Below the pieces are notes generated by a model. That model worked only from the letters and a program-made list of their open reading frames with translations. It was not told the origin of the DNA and did no database searches. The translations under genes were made by a program, and so were the position numbers. Positions 1 to 9,583 of a stretch of DNA of 60,632 nt are shown one piece after another; the stretch's first letter is position 1, and every line of letters begins with the position of its first letter. Location of the stretch: NCBI GenBank assembly GCA_026994195.1, contig JALWRH010000060.1, forward strand, positions 1 to 60,632, read 5' to 3'. Source of the stretch: Sedimenticola sp. GTDB taxonomy: Bacteria; Pseudomonadota; Gammaproteobacteria; Chromatiales; Chromatiaceae.

Positions 1-152
1 GTGCCAGGCTGTGTGGCTGGCATCACATATCCCGTATAGGGGGGATAGTAGCCGGGCATCGTGGGAGCAGACAGAAGCGTTGACCAGGACAAAAGACCCA
101 GTAAGCCGGCTGCGACCCGGCAGATATTGCGGATTGATCGGGAGTAGTGCAT
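1..152 (-). CDS. Partial exported protein (N-terminus only)
   Basis: A minus-strand frame begins at ATG 152-150 and runs off the left edge, giving 50 residues. The translation has a basic start (MHYSRSIRNICR), a hydrophobic stretch (VAAGLLGLLSWSTLLSA) and then a Tyr/Pro-rich sequence (PGYYPPLYG). This is the pattern of a signal peptide followed by a mature secreted or periplasmic domain. No strong ribosome binding site is visible, only AGAAG about 14 bases upstream. It diverges from the tRNA-Leu gene. The mature domain lies outside the window, so no function can be given. Confidence 0.4.
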   Translation of the reverse strand, partial: MHYSRSIRNICRVAAGLLGLLSWSTLLSAPTMPGYYPPYTGYVMPATQPG

Positions 153-244
153 TGGTTTGATGGTAGTCTTCTGGATAAATGGTATCAAGGGGAAGGTGCA
201 GAACAATGATTTGTTGAACTGGGGTGTCCTTTTTCGAGATTGTG

Positions 245-250
245 TATAAT
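245..250 (+). promoter_or_regulatory. -10 box of the tRNA-Leu promoter
   Basis: A perfect TATAAT lies 37 bases before the mature 5' end of tRNA-Leu. No good -35 hexamer sits at 16-18 bases; a TTGAAC at 214-219 is too far away (25 bases). The call rests on the -10 and its placement. Confidence 0.5.
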
Positions 251-287
251 GCCGGGTTCACCGGGATGGCGATAGGCCGGTTTCCCA

Positions 288-372
<85 letters not shown>

Positions 373-441
373 GATTTGCAATGCCGGACAAGCCCCTGGA
401 GGCGGTCTTGGCAAGCGGTGCTTCCCGTGCCGCATACTGGC

Positions 442-467
442 GGGCGCTTTGTGCATGCTGAGCGCCC
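442..467 (+). terminator. Possible terminator after tRNA-Leu
   Basis: GGGCGCT (442-448) pairs with AGCGCCC (461-467) around a 12-base loop. Only ATTTATC follows, so the U-tract is poor. It lies between tRNA-Leu and tig and could terminate the tRNA transcript or act as a processing structure. Confidence 0.3.
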
Positions 468-508
468 ATTTATCAAAACAGACAGACTACTGTCGGAGAA
501 AGTTTCAA

Positions 509-1813
509 ATGCAAGTATCTGTTGAATCGGGCGAAGGCCTGGTAAAACGTTTGCTGGTCAATCTGCCCGCGGACAAGGTTAATGAACTGGTCGACGCCAA
601 GCTCAAAGAGGCGGCGCGCACGGTGCGCATGGATGGTTTCCGTCCCGGTAAGGTGCCCATGCGTGTGGTCAAGCAGCGTTATGGTGAGCAGGTTCGGCAG
701 GATGCTTATGGCGAGCTTATCCAGTCCAGTTTCTACGAGGCTGCCACCCAGGAAAACCTGCGCCCTGTGGGTGAGCCGAGCATCGAGCTGCGTGAGGATG
801 AAGCAGACGGCGGGTTGGCTTACACCGCTTCTTTCGAGGTCATGCCGGAACTGGAGCTGGGCGACCTGTCCTCTCTGGAGATCAAACGTCCAGTGACTGA
901 AGTCACCGATGAAGACGTGGACAAAATGATCGAAAAACTGCGCGAACAGCGTACCGAGTGGATTGATGTGGATCGCGCGGCCCAGGACGGGGACCGCGTA
1001 ACCATGGACTTCACTGGGATCATGGATGGAGAAGCTTTCGAAGGCGGCAGCGCTGAGGACATTCCTCTGGTACTGGGTTCCGGCACCATGATCCCCGGTT
1101 TCGAGGAAGGTCTGGTTGGAACCAAGGCGGGTGACAAGAAGACTCTGGAGCTGAAATTCCCTGAAGACTACCGCGTAGAAAACCTGGCGGGCAAGGATGT
1201 AAGCTTCGAGGTGGAGATCAAGGCGGTGGCAGAGCCCAAACTTCCCGAAGTGGATGAAGCGTTCATCAAGAACCTCGGGGTTGAAGAGGGTACCGAAGAG
1301 GCGCTGCGTAAGGAGATTCGCGAGAACATGGATCGTGAAGTGCGTCAGAAAGTGAAGACGCGCACCAAGGAGGCCGTTATGGATGCCTTGCTGGCCGCCA
1401 ATGAATTTGATGTGCCCCGCGCCGTGGTATCCCAGGAAGCCGAAGCTCTGAAACAGCAGACCCAGCAGCAAATGTCCCAGGCCGGTCAGCAGAGCAGCGT
1501 GGATTTGCCTGCCAGTGTTTTCGAGCCTCAGGCCGAGCGTCGCGTGAAGCTGGGGCTGATGGTCAATGAGCTGATCCGCAGCAACGACATCGAAGTGGAT
1601 CAGGCCCGGGTGGATGAAGCTATTGCCGAGCAGGCGGCGACTTTTGAGGATCCTCAGGAGATTATCAACTGGTATCAGGAAAATCCCCAAGCCCGTTCTT
1701 CTGTGGAAAACGTGGTGATGGAAGACCAGGTAGTGGATCTTGTTCTGGAAAAAGCAAAGGTCGAGGACGAGATACTGTCTTTTGATGAGTTGTTGAACAA
1801 TAATCCGGAATAG
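509..1813 (+). CDS. tig: Trigger factor, ribosome-associated chaperone and prolyl isomerase
   Basis: The 434-residue product matches the usual length of trigger factor. It binds the ribosome exit tunnel and shields nascent chains in the cytosol. The N-terminal ribosome-binding domain (about 1-145) contains the GFRPGKVPM signature, in which GFRxGKxP contacts protein L23. An FKBP-type isomerase domain (about 150-245, with DFTGIMDGEAFEGG and MIPGFEEGLVG) and an alpha-helical C-terminal chaperone domain follow. The open frame extends upstream through the tRNA gene. ATG 509 was chosen because MQVSVESGEG is the canonical start and GGAG (495-498) lies 10 bases before it. It is first in the tig-clpP-clpX-lon order. 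Confidence 0.97.
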   Translation: MQVSVESGEGLVKRLLVNLPADKVNELVDAKLKEAARTVRMDGFRPGKVPMRVVKQRYGEQVRQDAYGELIQSSFYEAATQENLRPVGEPSIELREDEADGGLAYTASFEVMPELELGDLSSLEIKRPVTEVTDEDVDKMIEKLREQRTEWIDVDRAAQDGDRVTMDFTGIMDGEAFEGGSAEDIPLVLGSGTMIPGFEEGLVGTKAGDKKTLELKFPEDYRVENLAGKDVSFEVEIKAVAEPKLPEVDEAFIKNLGVEEGTEEALRKEIRENMDREVRQKVKTRTKEAVMDALLAANEFDVPRAVVSQEAEALKQQTQQQMSQAGQQSSVDLPASVFEPQAERRVKLGLMVNELIRSNDIEVDQARVDEAIAEQAATFEDPQEIINWYQENPQARSSVENVVMEDQVVDLVLEKAKVEDEILSFDELLNNNPE

Positions 1814-2005
1814 CCCGGTCCTGAATCGATAGATGTAAAAAGGATGTGGAATTTCCCGGTCGTATTCTGCGGTTTGGTGAAAATCCCCACATCACCAGAT
1901 AAATCAAGAGCTTGAGAAGCACCTTGATGGCCTTGTAGTTTCAGGCTGGTTTCAGCCTCTTCCGCCGGGTGGCGGTAGGGCCTTTCAACAGTAAAGAGAG
2001 GAATC

Positions 2006-2638
2006 ATGCGCGACGAGTATAAGAACGGTTTTTCCGATCCCATGAATCTGGGGCTGGTGCCTATGGTCGTGGAACAGACGGCGCGTGGTGAGCGGGCTTT
2101 TGATATCTATTCGCGCCTGCTGAAGGAACGCGTTATTTTTTGTGTGGGGCCAGTAGAGGATCACATGGCCAACCTGATCGTGGCGCAGTTGTTGTTCCTG
2201 GAATCCGAGAATCCGGACAAGGATATCCACCTGTATATCAACTCCCCCGGTGGTTCTGTGACGGCCGGTATGGCGATTTATGACACCATGCAGTTCGTGC
2301 GTCCTTCCGTGAGCACCATGTGCATCGGCCAGGCAGCCAGCATGGGCGCGGTGTTGCTGGCCGGTGGCGCCAAGGGAAAACGCTTTTGCCTGCCCAATTC
2401 CCGGGTGATGATCCACCAGCCTCTGGGAGGATTCCAGGGGCAGGCTTCGGATATCGAGATTCATGCCCGGGAGATCCTGCTTATCCGTGAGCGCTTGAAC
2501 GGGATTCTGGCGGATCACACCGGCCAGTCATTGGAGCGCATTGCAGAAGATACAGAGCGTGACAATTTCATGAGCGCCGAGGAATCCAGGGACTATGGCC
2601 TGGTCGATGAAGTGCTGGGTGTCCGCAGCAACGGTTAG
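2006..2638 (+). CDS. clpP: ATP-dependent Clp protease proteolytic subunit ClpP
   Basis: A serine peptidase subunit (210 aa) that forms a double-heptamer chamber and degrades proteins unfolded by ClpX or ClpA. The triad is visible: Ser112 in GQAASMGA, His137 in MIHQPLGG and Asp186 in DTERDNFM. The GGSVTAG strand that binds substrate is at 82-88. A short N-terminal propeptide is likely to be removed, as in E. coli. ATG 2006 follows an AGAGAGG ribosome binding site. The 192-base leader shows no convincing heat-shock promoter; two CTTGA(G/T) motifs near 1911 and 1923 lack a matching CCCCAT-type -10. Confidence 0.97.
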   Translation: MRDEYKNGFSDPMNLGLVPMVVEQTARGERAFDIYSRLLKERVIFCVGPVEDHMANLIVAQLLFLESENPDKDIHLYINSPGGSVTAGMAIYDTMQFVRPSVSTMCIGQAASMGAVLLAGGAKGKRFCLPNSRVMIHQPLGGFQGQASDIEIHAREILLIRERLNGILADHTGQSLERIAEDTERDNFMSAEESRDYGLVDEVLGVRSNG

Positions 2639-2660
2639 ACGATTGGGCAATCCACAATAC

Positions 2661-2681
2661 CCTGTAAAATTACAGGTTTTT
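2661..2681 (+). terminator. Intrinsic terminator or attenuator between clpP and clpX
   Basis: CCTGTA (2661-2666) pairs with TACAGG (2671-2676) around AAAT and is followed directly by five T (2677-2681). The stem is short and fairly weak, so partial read-through from clpP into clpX is plausible. Confidence 0.5.
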
Positions 2682-2715
2682 ATGCGATTGGGTAACATAC
2701 ACGCGATCTTCGGGG

Positions 2716-2743
2716 TTGCTATCCTTCGCTCATGGGATATTAT
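2716..2743 (+). promoter_or_regulatory. Candidate sigma-70 promoter for clpX
   Basis: TTGCTA (2716-2721), a 16-base spacer and TATTAT (2738-2743) lie 52 bases before the clpX start, downstream of the clpP terminator-like hairpin. This would allow clpX to be expressed independently of clpP. Confidence 0.4.
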
Positions 2744-2794
2744 TGAATAACATTCCCTGTGGTGGGAAAACCAAGGTTTCTCTAGGAATAAGGC

Positions 2795-4084
2795 ATGAGT
2801 GAAAATAACGACGGCAAAGGTGACGACGGCAAACTGTTGTATTGTTCTTTCTGCGGAAAGAGCCAACACGAAGTCAAGAAGCTGATCGCGGGGCCTTCTG
2901 TTTTTGTCTGCGACGAATGTGTCGAGTTGTGTAATGACATTATCCGCGAGGAAATGGAAGAAAGCGCGGATACCCCTGATCAGAAGCTGCCTACCCCTCA
3001 TGAGATCAAGGAAGGCCTGGATAACTATGTCATCAGTCAGGATCAGGCCAAGCGCGTCCTTTCTGTGGCCGTGTACAACCACTACAAGCGCATGGGAGCT
3101 TCCACGGCCAAGGACGAAGTGGAGATCGCCAAGTCCAACGTGCTGCTCATCGGTCCTACGGGTTCAGGTAAGACCCTGCTTGCGGAAACTCTGGCGCGTA
3201 TGCTCAATGTGCCTTTTACCATTGCCGACGCCACGACGCTTACTGAAGCCGGTTATGTGGGCGAGGATGTAGAAAACATCATTCAGAAGCTGCTGCAGAA
3301 GTGCGACTACGATGTGGAGAAAGCCCAGACCGGCATTGTCTATATCGATGAAATAGACAAGATTTCCCGTAAGTCGGACAACCCTTCCATCACCCGCGAT
3401 GTATCCGGGGAAGGCGTGCAGCAGGCCCTGCTCAAACTGATTGAGGGTACCATTGCCTCTATTCCCCCTCAGGGTGGCCGCAAGCATCCCCAGCAGGAAT
3501 TTCTGCAGGTCGATACCAGCAAGATCCTGTTTATTGTTGGCGGCGCTTTCGCCGGCCTGGACAAGGTCGTGCAACGCCGTTCAGAAAAAGGCGGCATTGG
3601 GTTCTCAGCTGATATCCGTACCAAGGATGAAGCCCGTAGCGTTGGTGAACTGTTGCGTGACGTGGAGCCGGAAGACCTGGTCAGCTACGGCCTGATCCCG
3701 GAATTTGTCGGGCGTCTGCCAGTGGTGGCCACCCTGGAAGAACTCGACGAAGATGCCCTGGTGCAGATCCTGACCCTCCCCAAGAATGCCTTGGTGAAAC
3801 AGTACCAGCGCCTGTTCGATATGGAAGGCGCCGAGCTGGAGATTCGTGAGGACGCCCTGCGGGCCATTGCCCGCAAGGCCATGGACCGCAAGACCGGCGC
3901 CCGGGGGCTGCGCACCATTCTTGAACACGTGTTGCTAGACATTATGTATGACCTGCCTTCCCTGGAGAATGTGAGCAAGGTTGTGGTTGATCAGGCAGTG
4001 ATCGAAGGCGAGACTTCACCTTATATCATTTATGAAGGCGATGCCGATGGTTCCCGGCCGCGGGCTGCAGCGAGTACAGACTGA
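2795..4084 (+). CDS. clpX: ATP-dependent unfoldase ClpX
   Basis: A hexameric AAA+ unfoldase (429 aa) that feeds ssrA-tagged and other substrates to ClpP. The N-terminal zinc-binding domain has Cys17, Cys20, Cys39 and Cys42. Walker A GPTGSGKT is at 120-127, followed by the pore-loop motif GYVGED and Walker B VYIDEID. The IGF loop that docks on ClpP is present (GGIGFSAD). Residues GARGLRT form the sensor-2 region. Start ATG 2795 is preceded by TAGGAATAAGGC. It follows clpP on the same strand with 156 bases between. Confidence 0.98.
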   Translation: MSENNDGKGDDGKLLYCSFCGKSQHEVKKLIAGPSVFVCDECVELCNDIIREEMEESADTPDQKLPTPHEIKEGLDNYVISQDQAKRVLSVAVYNHYKRMGASTAKDEVEIAKSNVLLIGPTGSGKTLLAETLARMLNVPFTIADATTLTEAGYVGEDVENIIQKLLQKCDYDVEKAQTGIVYIDEIDKISRKSDNPSITRDVSGEGVQQALLKLIEGTIASIPPQGGRKHPQQEFLQVDTSKILFIVGGAFAGLDKVVQRRSEKGGIGFSADIRTKDEARSVGELLRDVEPEDLVSYGLIPEFVGRLPVVATLEELDEDALVQILTLPKNALVKQYQRLFDMEGAELEIREDALRAIARKAMDRKTGARGLRTILEHVLLDIMYDLPSLENVSKVVVDQAVIEGETSPYIIYEGDADGSRPRAAASTD

Positions 4085-4094
4085 AATCGTCCAT

Positions 4095-4118
4095 CAAACC
4101 GGTGATTTGGCCGGTTTG
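4095..4118 (+). terminator. Possible terminator after clpX
   Basis: CAAACCGG (4095-4102) and CCGGTTTG (4111-4118) form a perfect 8-bp stem with an 8-base loop, 11 bases after the clpX stop. The following bases (TCTGATT) are only weakly T-rich. Confidence 0.4.
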
Positions 4119-4232
4119 TCTGATTCGAGCACTTGAGGGCAGCTCGACGGGTCAATATTGGCTCAGGTCTTCGTTTTGTCATCAGCATCTTTCTGCACGA
4201 ATCTGCGCAACCAGAATAATTAAAGAGTTGCC

Positions 4233-4261
4233 CTTGAAAAATGCGTGCATCGGCCGCATAT
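4233..4261 (+). promoter_or_regulatory. Sigma-32-type heat-shock promoter of lon
   Basis: CTTGAAA (4233-4239), a 14-base spacer and CCGCATAT (4254-4261) fit the sigma-32 consensus CTTGAAA-N13/14-CCCCATNT with one -10 mismatch. It lies about 94 bases before the lon start, where heat-shock control is expected. Confidence 0.6.
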
Positions 4262-4354
4262 TTTCAAAAAATACATTCCACCCATTCCCGGGTACCACAG
4301 ATTCCAAGCAGCGCTATCTCATGACGGCCTGCAGTTCTTCAAGAGGAAACCAAT

Positions 4355-6799
4355 ATGGGTCACGAGAAAGGATCCAACGATATTCCTGAAATCAGCGCCA
4401 TGATACCCGTGCTGCCCCTGAGAGATGTGGTGGTTTACCCCCACATGGTCATACCGCTGTTCGTGGGCCGGGAGAAATCCATCAAGGCCCTGGATGCCAC
4501 CATGCAGGACAACAAGCAGATACTGTTGGTCGCACAAAAAAGCGCCGATGTAGATGATCCTAAGGTCAAGGATCTTTACCAGGTGGGCACTTTGGCGAGT
4601 ATCCTGCAACTGCTCAAACTTCCTGACGGTACCGTAAAGGTGCTGGTGGAAGGCAGCAGCCGCAGCGCTATAAAAGAGATCATCGAGAAGGATGGTTACT
4701 ACGTTGCGCGCGCCAGCAAACTGGCCGATGAACTAGAGTTGCCCGAGCAGGAGATGGATGTTCTCATGCGCACGGCCACGGGCCTGTTCGAGCAGTATGT
4801 CAAGCTGAACAAGAAAGTGCCTCCCGAGGTGTTGACCTCTCTGGCCAGTATTGATGAGCCGGCCCGCCTGGCGGATACCATGGCGGCGCACATGTCACTC
4901 AAGTTGGATGAGAAGCAGCAGGTTCTGGAGATGCAGGGCGTGCGCGAGCGTCTGGAACACCTGATGGCCCTCATGGAAGGGGAAAACGATGTGCTGCAGA
5001 TGGAAAAGCGCATTCGTGGCCGCGTCAAGAAACAGATGGAGAAAAATCAGCGCGAGTACTACCTCAACGAACAAATGAAAGCCATTCAGAAGGAACTGGG
5101 TGAGCTGGACGATGTGCCCAACGAGTTTGAGGAGCTGGCGGAAAAGATTGAAAAGGCCGGCATGAGCAAGGAAGCCAAAGCCAAGGCAGAAGCCGAGCTG
5201 AACAAGCTCAAGCTCATGTCCCCCATGTCTGCCGAAGCTACAGTGGTGCGTAATTACATCGATGCTCTGGTCAGTGTGCCCTGGAAGAAACGCAGCCGGG
5301 TGCGTAATGATATCGCCAAGGCGGAAGCCGTGCTGGAAGCCGATCACTATGGGCTGGAAAAGGTCAAAGAGCGTATTCTCGAATATCTGGCTGTACAGCA
5401 GCGAGTGCGCAAGCTCAAAGGCCCTATCCTGTGCCTAGTGGGCCCTCCGGGCGTGGGCAAGACTTCCCTGGGGCAATCCATCGCCCGCGCCACCAACCGC
5501 AAATTCGTGCGTATGGCTCTGGGGGGGGTGCGTGACGAGGCCGAGATACGCGGACACCGCCGTACCTATATTGGCGCCATGCCTGGCAAGATCGTTCAAA
5601 ATCTGACCAAGGTCGGCGTGCGTAATCCCCTGTTTCTGCTGGATGAGATCGATAAGATGGCCCAGGATTTCCGTGGTGACCCCGCTTCGGCGCTGCTCGA
5701 AGTATTGGACCCGGAACAGAACCATACTTTCCAGGATCACTATCTGGAAGTGGATTTCGATCTGTCGGAAATCATGTTTGTGGCCACGGCCAACTCTCTG
5801 AACGTGCCTGCAGCGCTGCTGGACCGTATGGAGGTTATACGCCTGTCAGGTTATACGGAAGAGGAAAAGGTGAATATCGCGGAGCGTTATCTGATTCCCA
5901 AGCAGATGGATAACAACGGCCTGAAGAAAGAAGAGCTGGCCATCCGCGAATCCGCCGTGCGTGATATCGTGCGCTACTACACCCGGGAAGCCGGTGTACG
6001 CAGCCTGGAACGGGAGATTGCCAAGATCTGCCGCAAGGTGGTGAAGGAGATTCTCCTGGGCGATGTAAAGGGCAAGAAAGTCATTGTCACGCCAAAGAAG
6101 CTGGAACACTATCTGGGGGTGCAACGCTTCCGCTATGGCAAAGCGGAAGAGCGTGATCAAATCGGCCAGGTGACAGGCCTTGCCTGGACGGAGGTGGGAG
6201 GCGAACTGCTCACCATAGAGGCAGCTATCATGCCGGGCAAGGGGCGTCTGACCTACACCGGCCAGTTGGGCGATGTGATGAAGGAATCCATACAGGCAGC
6301 CATGACCGTGGTGCGCAGCCGTGCTGACGTTCTGGGACTGGACAAGGATTTTCACCAGCAGCATGATATTCATGTGCACGTGCCAGAAGGCGCGACACCC
6401 AAGGATGGCCCCAGTGCCGGCATCGGCATGTGTACGGCCCTGGTTTCTGCTTTGACCCAGATACCTGTACGCGCGGACGTCGCCATGACCGGAGAGATAA
6501 CCTTGCGTGGTGAAGTGCTGCCTATTGGTGGTCTAAAGGAAAAACTGTTGGCTGCTGCCCGTGGCGGCATCAAAACTGTGCTGATCCCTGAAGAAAATGA
6601 GAGGGATCTGAAGGAAATACCAAAGAACATCACCAGCACTCTGGATATCCGTCCCGTGAAATGGATTGACGAGGTGCTGGATATTGCGCTGACAAGTCAG
6701 CCTTCACCGGGCGAAAAAACCAAGCAGGCTGTTGCAGAAACGGGCGCCAAGGCTGCTACGGGCAAAAAACCCCGCCGCAAACGCCTGACGACTCACTGA
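4355..6799 (+). CDS. lon: ATP-dependent protease Lon
   Basis: A cytosolic AAA+ serine-lysine protease (814 aa; E. coli Lon is 784) that degrades misfolded and regulatory proteins. The N-terminal LON substrate-binding domain (about 15-210, starting [15 protein letters not shown]) is followed by a coiled-coil region. Walker A GPPGVGKT is at 363-370, and the proteolytic domain has Ser687 in DGPSAG and Lys730 in [10 protein letters not shown]. The Lys/Arg-rich C-terminal tail (about 780-814) is longer than in E. coli. ATG 4355 follows AAGAGGA. A heat-shock promoter lies upstream. Confidence 0.98.
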   Translation: MGHEKGSNDIPEISAMIPVLPLRDVVVYPHMVIPLFVGREKSIKALDATMQDNKQILLVAQKSADVDDPKVKDLYQVGTLASILQLLKLPDGTVKVLVEGSSRSAIKEIIEKDGYYVARASKLADELELPEQEMDVLMRTATGLFEQYVKLNKKVPPEVLTSLASIDEPARLADTMAAHMSLKLDEKQQVLEMQGVRERLEHLMALMEGENDVLQMEKRIRGRVKKQMEKNQREYYLNEQMKAIQKELGELDDVPNEFEELAEKIEKAGMSKEAKAKAEAELNKLKLMSPMSAEATVVRNYIDALVSVPWKKRSRVRNDIAKAEAVLEADHYGLEKVKERILEYLAVQQRVRKLKGPILCLVGPPGVGKTSLGQSIARATNRKFVRMALGGVRDEAEIRGHRRTYIGAMPGKIVQNLTKVGVRNPLFLLDEIDKMAQDFRGDPASALLEVLDPEQNHTFQDHYLEVDFDLSEIMFVATANSLNVPAALLDRMEVIRLSGYTEEEKVNIAERYLIPKQMDNNGLKKEELAIRESAVRDIVRYYTREAGVRSLEREIAKICRKVVKEILLGDVKGKKVIVTPKKLEHYLGVQRFRYGKAEERDQIGQVTGLAWTEVGGELLTIEAAIMPGKGRLTYTGQLGDVMKESIQAAMTVVRSRADVLGLDKDFHQQHDIHVHVPEGATPKDGPSAGIGMCTALVSALTQIPVRADVAMTGEITLRGEVLPIGGLKEKLLAAARGGIKTVLIPEENERDLKEIPKNITSTLDIRPVKWIDEVLDIALTSQPSPGEKTKQAVAETGAKAATGKKPRRKRLTTH

Positions 6800-6863
6800 G
6801 TTAGCAATGCTCATGCATGAAGGCCAGCAGGCGCCGCCAACAGGGCTTGCTGATCCTTCATTC

Positions 6864-6892
6864 GCCAAAAAGCCTTTGAGTAGGCGTTTTTT
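6864..6892 (+). terminator. Intrinsic terminator after lon
   Basis: An A-rich flank followed by GCCT (6872-6875), a 6-base loop, AGGC (6882-6885), G and six T (6887-6892). The A and T tracts extend the stem, as in a bidirectional-looking terminator. It lies between lon and the hupB promoter. Confidence 0.5.
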
Positions 6893-6913
6893 GCAGTCCA
6901 AAACCGTTTTCCC

Positions 6914-6943
6914 TTGACAGTTTTCATGCTGGCTTGGTATAAA
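6914..6943 (+). promoter_or_regulatory. Strong sigma-70 promoter of hupB
   Basis: A perfect TTGACA (6914-6919), an 18-base spacer and TATAAA (6938-6943). It lies about 110 bases upstream of hupB and after the lon terminator. This suits a very abundant nucleoid protein and gives hupB independent transcription. Confidence 0.8.
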
Positions 6944-7052
6944 ACGCTCGCTTTGCAGGAGCCTGGATATCTGCCGGTTTTTTCGGAAACACAGAATATA
7001 CTCCGTTCCGCATTTCCATTCATACAATACGTTCCATAGGGGGCAAATCAGG

Positions 7053-7325
7053 ATGAACAAGAAAGAATTGGCTGAATCTATGGCCGACGCCGCAGATATC
7101 TCGCAGGCCGCCGCAGCCCGTGCCTTGGATGGCATGATTGCAGCCGTTACCAAAGCACTGCAGGAAGGCGATACGGTCTCCATTATCGGCTTTGGCAGTT
7201 TCCTCGTTCGAGACCGTGCTGCACGCACCGGACGCAATCCCAAAACGGGCGAAGCCATTGAAATCAAGGCTTCAAAATCCCCGGCATTTAAAGCTGGTAA
7301 AGCACTAAAAGATGCAGTAAACTAG
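7053..7325 (+). CDS. hupB: DNA-binding protein HU, beta type
   Basis: A 90-residue nucleoid protein of the HU/IHF family that bends and compacts DNA as a dimer. It starts [17 protein letters not shown] and carries the family signature [22 protein letters not shown] in its DNA-binding arm region. The length is exactly that of HU. AGGGGG (7038-7043) is the ribosome binding site. It sits between lon and ppiD, as in enterobacteria and pseudomonads. Confidence 0.97.
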   Translation: MNKKELAESMADAADISQAAAARALDGMIAAVTKALQEGDTVSIIGFGSFLVRDRAARTGRNPKTGEAIEIKASKSPAFKAGKALKDAVN

Positions 7326-7337
7326 CGCGCCTCAATC

Positions 7338-7413
7338 GGGTGCTTAGCTCAGCTGGGAGAGCATCGCCCTTACAAGGCGAGGGTCGGGGGTTCGATCCCC
7401 TCAGCACCCACCA
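7338..7413 (+). tRNA. tRNA-Val (anticodon TAC)
   Basis: GGGTGCT pairs with AGCACCC, followed by discriminator A and encoded CCA (7411-7413). The anticodon stem TCGCC/GGCGA encloses CTTACAA, giving anticodon TAC. TTCGATC is the T-loop. The gene starts 12 bases after the hupB stop, so it may share the hupB transcript. Confidence 0.97.
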
Positions 7414-7421
7414 AGCAATTA

Positions 7422-7498
7422 GGAGTGGTAGTTCAGTTGGTTAGAATACCGGCCTGTCACGCCGGGGGTCGCGGGTTCGAGTCCCGTCCACTCCGCCA
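7422..7498 (+). tRNA. tRNA-Asp (anticodon GTC)
   Basis: GGAGTGG pairs with CCACTCC, followed by discriminator G and encoded CCA (7496-7498). The anticodon stem CCGGC/GCCGG encloses CTGTCAC, giving anticodon GTC. It is 8 bases after tRNA-Val, so the two are co-transcribed. Confidence 0.97.
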
Positions 7499-7510
7499 TT
7501 AATTGAACGA

Positions 7511-7543
7511 ACGGGGTATCATAGCTGGTACCCCGTTTTTTTT
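7511..7543 (+). terminator. Intrinsic terminator after the tRNA pair
   Basis: ACGGGGTA (7511-7518) and TACCCCGT (7529-7536) form an 8-bp GC-rich stem with a 10-base loop, followed by an unbroken run of eight T (7536-7543). It ends only 25 bases before ppiD. Confidence 0.85.
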
Positions 7544-7567
7544 GTTTGAACTGGAAAGTTATCAATT

Positions 7568-9481
7568 ATGCTGCTGGCAATTAGAGAAAAAGCCCAAGGC
7601 TGGTTTGCCTGGCTTATCGTCGGATTCATCACCATTCCTTTTGCACTGTGGGGCATTCAGAGTTATCTGGGAGTCAGCAGTGATCCCGTAGCTGTCAGTG
7701 TCGATGGCAAGGACATTACCGAGCGTCAGGTCGATCAGGGTGTGCGTGAGTTCCGCAACCGTTTGCGCAACCGTTTGGGAAAGGCTTATCGTCCCGAGTT
7801 GTTTAAGGACGAAATGCTGCGCAAGCAGGTTCTGGAGCAATTGATCAATGACGCGGTGCTTGGAAAAACGGCTGATGACTGGAAGCTGCGCATCAGCGAC
7901 GATTTTGTACGCCAGTACATACAGTCCATTCCCAGTTTTCAGACCAACGGCAAGTTCAATGTACAGGCTTACAATACTTTGATCCGCAATCAGGGGATGA
8001 GTCAGCGCAGTTTCGAAGAGGAAGTGCGGGGCGACCTGGTCATGGAGCAAATGCAGTATGGTATTTCTGATTCAGCCTTTGCTACGGACCGGGAGCTCGA
8101 TGACAGCATTCGCCTCAAGGATCAGGAACGGGAACTGGCATACCTGACCCTATCAGGGCGAAAGCTTGCAGGTGACTATGCGCCCAGCGAAGAAGAGGCC
8201 AAGGCCTACTATGATGAGCATGTGAAAAAATACATGGTGCCAGAACGGGTCAAGCTGGAATACCTGTTGCTGTCGCCCGAAGTGCTGGGCGCAGACATGG
8301 AAGTCACGGAAGAGAAACTGCGTGATTACTACAGCCAGCACCGGGATGAATTCCAGGCGCCGGAAGAGCGCAAGCTGCGCCATATTCTTATCCAGCTTGA
8401 TGAGAACGCGGATCAGGCTGCTGTTGATGCCGCCAAAGCCAAGGCAGAGGATCTGGAGGCGCGCTTGGCCAAAGGAGAGAAGTTCGAAGATCTGGCCAGG
8501 GAATTTTCCGATGATCCGGGATCAAAGGATCAGGGCGGCGATTTGGGCTGGATCAGCCCAGGCCTGATGGCCAAGGCTTTTGAAGAAGAAGCCTATAAAC
8601 TGAAAAAGGGACAGATCAGCAAACCCGTTCGTACTCCTTTTGGTTTTCATTTGATACAGGTCGTCGATATCCGTAATCCGGATCATGGCAGCTTCGAGAG
8701 CCTGCGGGATGATATTGAAACCGCCTGGCGTCGCAAGCAGGCGGAGCAGGTTTTGTTCGACAAGTCGGAACAGCTTGCTGATCTGAGCTACGAAACCCCG
8801 GACAGCCTGGTGCCGGCTGCCGAAGCGCTTGGACTGAAGGTTCGGGAATCCGGCTGGCTGGATCGGCGGGGTGGCAAGGGCGATTTGTCCTCCCCAAAAG
8901 TCGTGGCCGCCGCTTTCAGTGACGATGTGCTTAATGAGGGCAACAACAGTGAACTGATCGAATTGGAAGGTGATAAAGTGCTGGTGTTGCGTGTTGTCGA
9001 GCATGAAGCTGAACATCCTCAGTCTTTCGAAGAAGTAAAGGAAAAGGTGATAGCAACGCTGAAGCGTGACAAAGGAAAGGCGCTGGCCAGGAAAAAAGGC
9101 GAGACTCTGTTGGCTGCCCTGAAAGCTGGTGAGAAAACTCTTGAGCAGATTGCCGCAGATGGGGAAGGGGAGTTGAAGTCGGGCATCAAGATCAAGCGCC
9201 AGTCAACCTTACTTCCTCAAGCTGTACGGGAAAAGGTTTTTGGACTGCAGCGCCCCAAAGATGGCGGTCTGACTTATGGTGGGACAGAATTGGGCAATGG
9301 AGACTATGCCCTGTTGGCGCTAAGCCGCGTGACTGATGGTGATCCTGGCAAGCTGGACGATGCTGCACGCAAGGCTGCCAAGCAAAAACTGGCAAAAGCC
9401 AAAGGCCGGCAGCAGTTCAGTATCCTGGGCCGCTACCTGCGCGAAAGGGCTGATGTCGAGATCAATACCAAAGACAAGTAG
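7568..9481 (+). CDS. ppiD: Periplasmic folding factor PpiD (SurA_N / parvulin domains)
   Basis: An inner-membrane-anchored periplasmic chaperone (637 aa; E. coli PpiD is 623) that assists outer-membrane and secreted proteins leaving the Sec translocon. The N-terminal anchor (about 13-35, WFAWLIVGFITIPFALWGI) is followed by a SurA_N-like helical domain. A parvulin-type PpiC domain spans about 267-366 (RKLRHILIQL to FGFHLIQVVDI, with GGDLGWI), followed by a helical C-terminal part. It is last in the tig-clpPX-lon-hupB-ppiD order. A strong terminator just upstream means it needs its own promoter or read-through; I see no clear promoter. Confidence 0.95.
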   Translation: MLLAIREKAQGWFAWLIVGFITIPFALWGIQSYLGVSSDPVAVSVDGKDITERQVDQGVREFRNRLRNRLGKAYRPELFKDEMLRKQVLEQLINDAVLGKTADDWKLRISDDFVRQYIQSIPSFQTNGKFNVQAYNTLIRNQGMSQRSFEEEVRGDLVMEQMQYGISDSAFATDRELDDSIRLKDQERELAYLTLSGRKLAGDYAPSEEEAKAYYDEHVKKYMVPERVKLEYLLLSPEVLGADMEVTEEKLRDYYSQHRDEFQAPEERKLRHILIQLDENADQAAVDAAKAKAEDLEARLAKGEKFEDLAREFSDDPGSKDQGGDLGWISPGLMAKAFEEEAYKLKKGQISKPVRTPFGFHLIQVVDIRNPDHGSFESLRDDIETAWRRKQAEQVLFDKSEQLADLSYETPDSLVPAAEALGLKVRESGWLDRRGGKGDLSSPKVVAAAFSDDVLNEGNNSELIELEGDKVLVLRVVEHEAEHPQSFEEVKEKVIATLKRDKGKALARKKGETLLAALKAGEKTLEQIAADGEGELKSGIKIKRQSTLLPQAVREKVFGLQRPKDGGLTYGGTELGNGDYALLALSRVTDGDPGKLDDAARKAAKQKLAKAKGRQQFSILGRYLRERADVEINTKDK

Positions 9482-9506
9482 ATTTTCGAAGCAATTCACG
9501 GCAAGA

Positions 9507-9564
9507 ACAAAGGGCGCCGTCAAGGGAGCCTGGAATTGATCCGGCTTTCCAGGGCGCCCTTTGT
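9507..9564. terminator. Long inverted repeat between convergent ppiD and fabI
   Basis: ACAAAGGGCGCC (9507-9518) and GGCGCCCTTTGT (9553-9564) are a perfect 12-bp inverted repeat. A second stem inside it pairs CCTGGAA (9529-9535) with TTCCAGG (9547-9553). It lies in the 102-base gap between the two convergent genes, so a bidirectional terminator is likely, although it has no long T-tract. Confidence 0.55.
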
Positions 9565-9583
9565 ACATTGAGCCAACGCAGGG

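Noticed and set aside
1970-1982. GGCGGTAG, resembling an ops (RfaH) element
   Set aside because: It lies in the clpP leader, lacks the following conserved bases and is not upstream of a polysaccharide operon.
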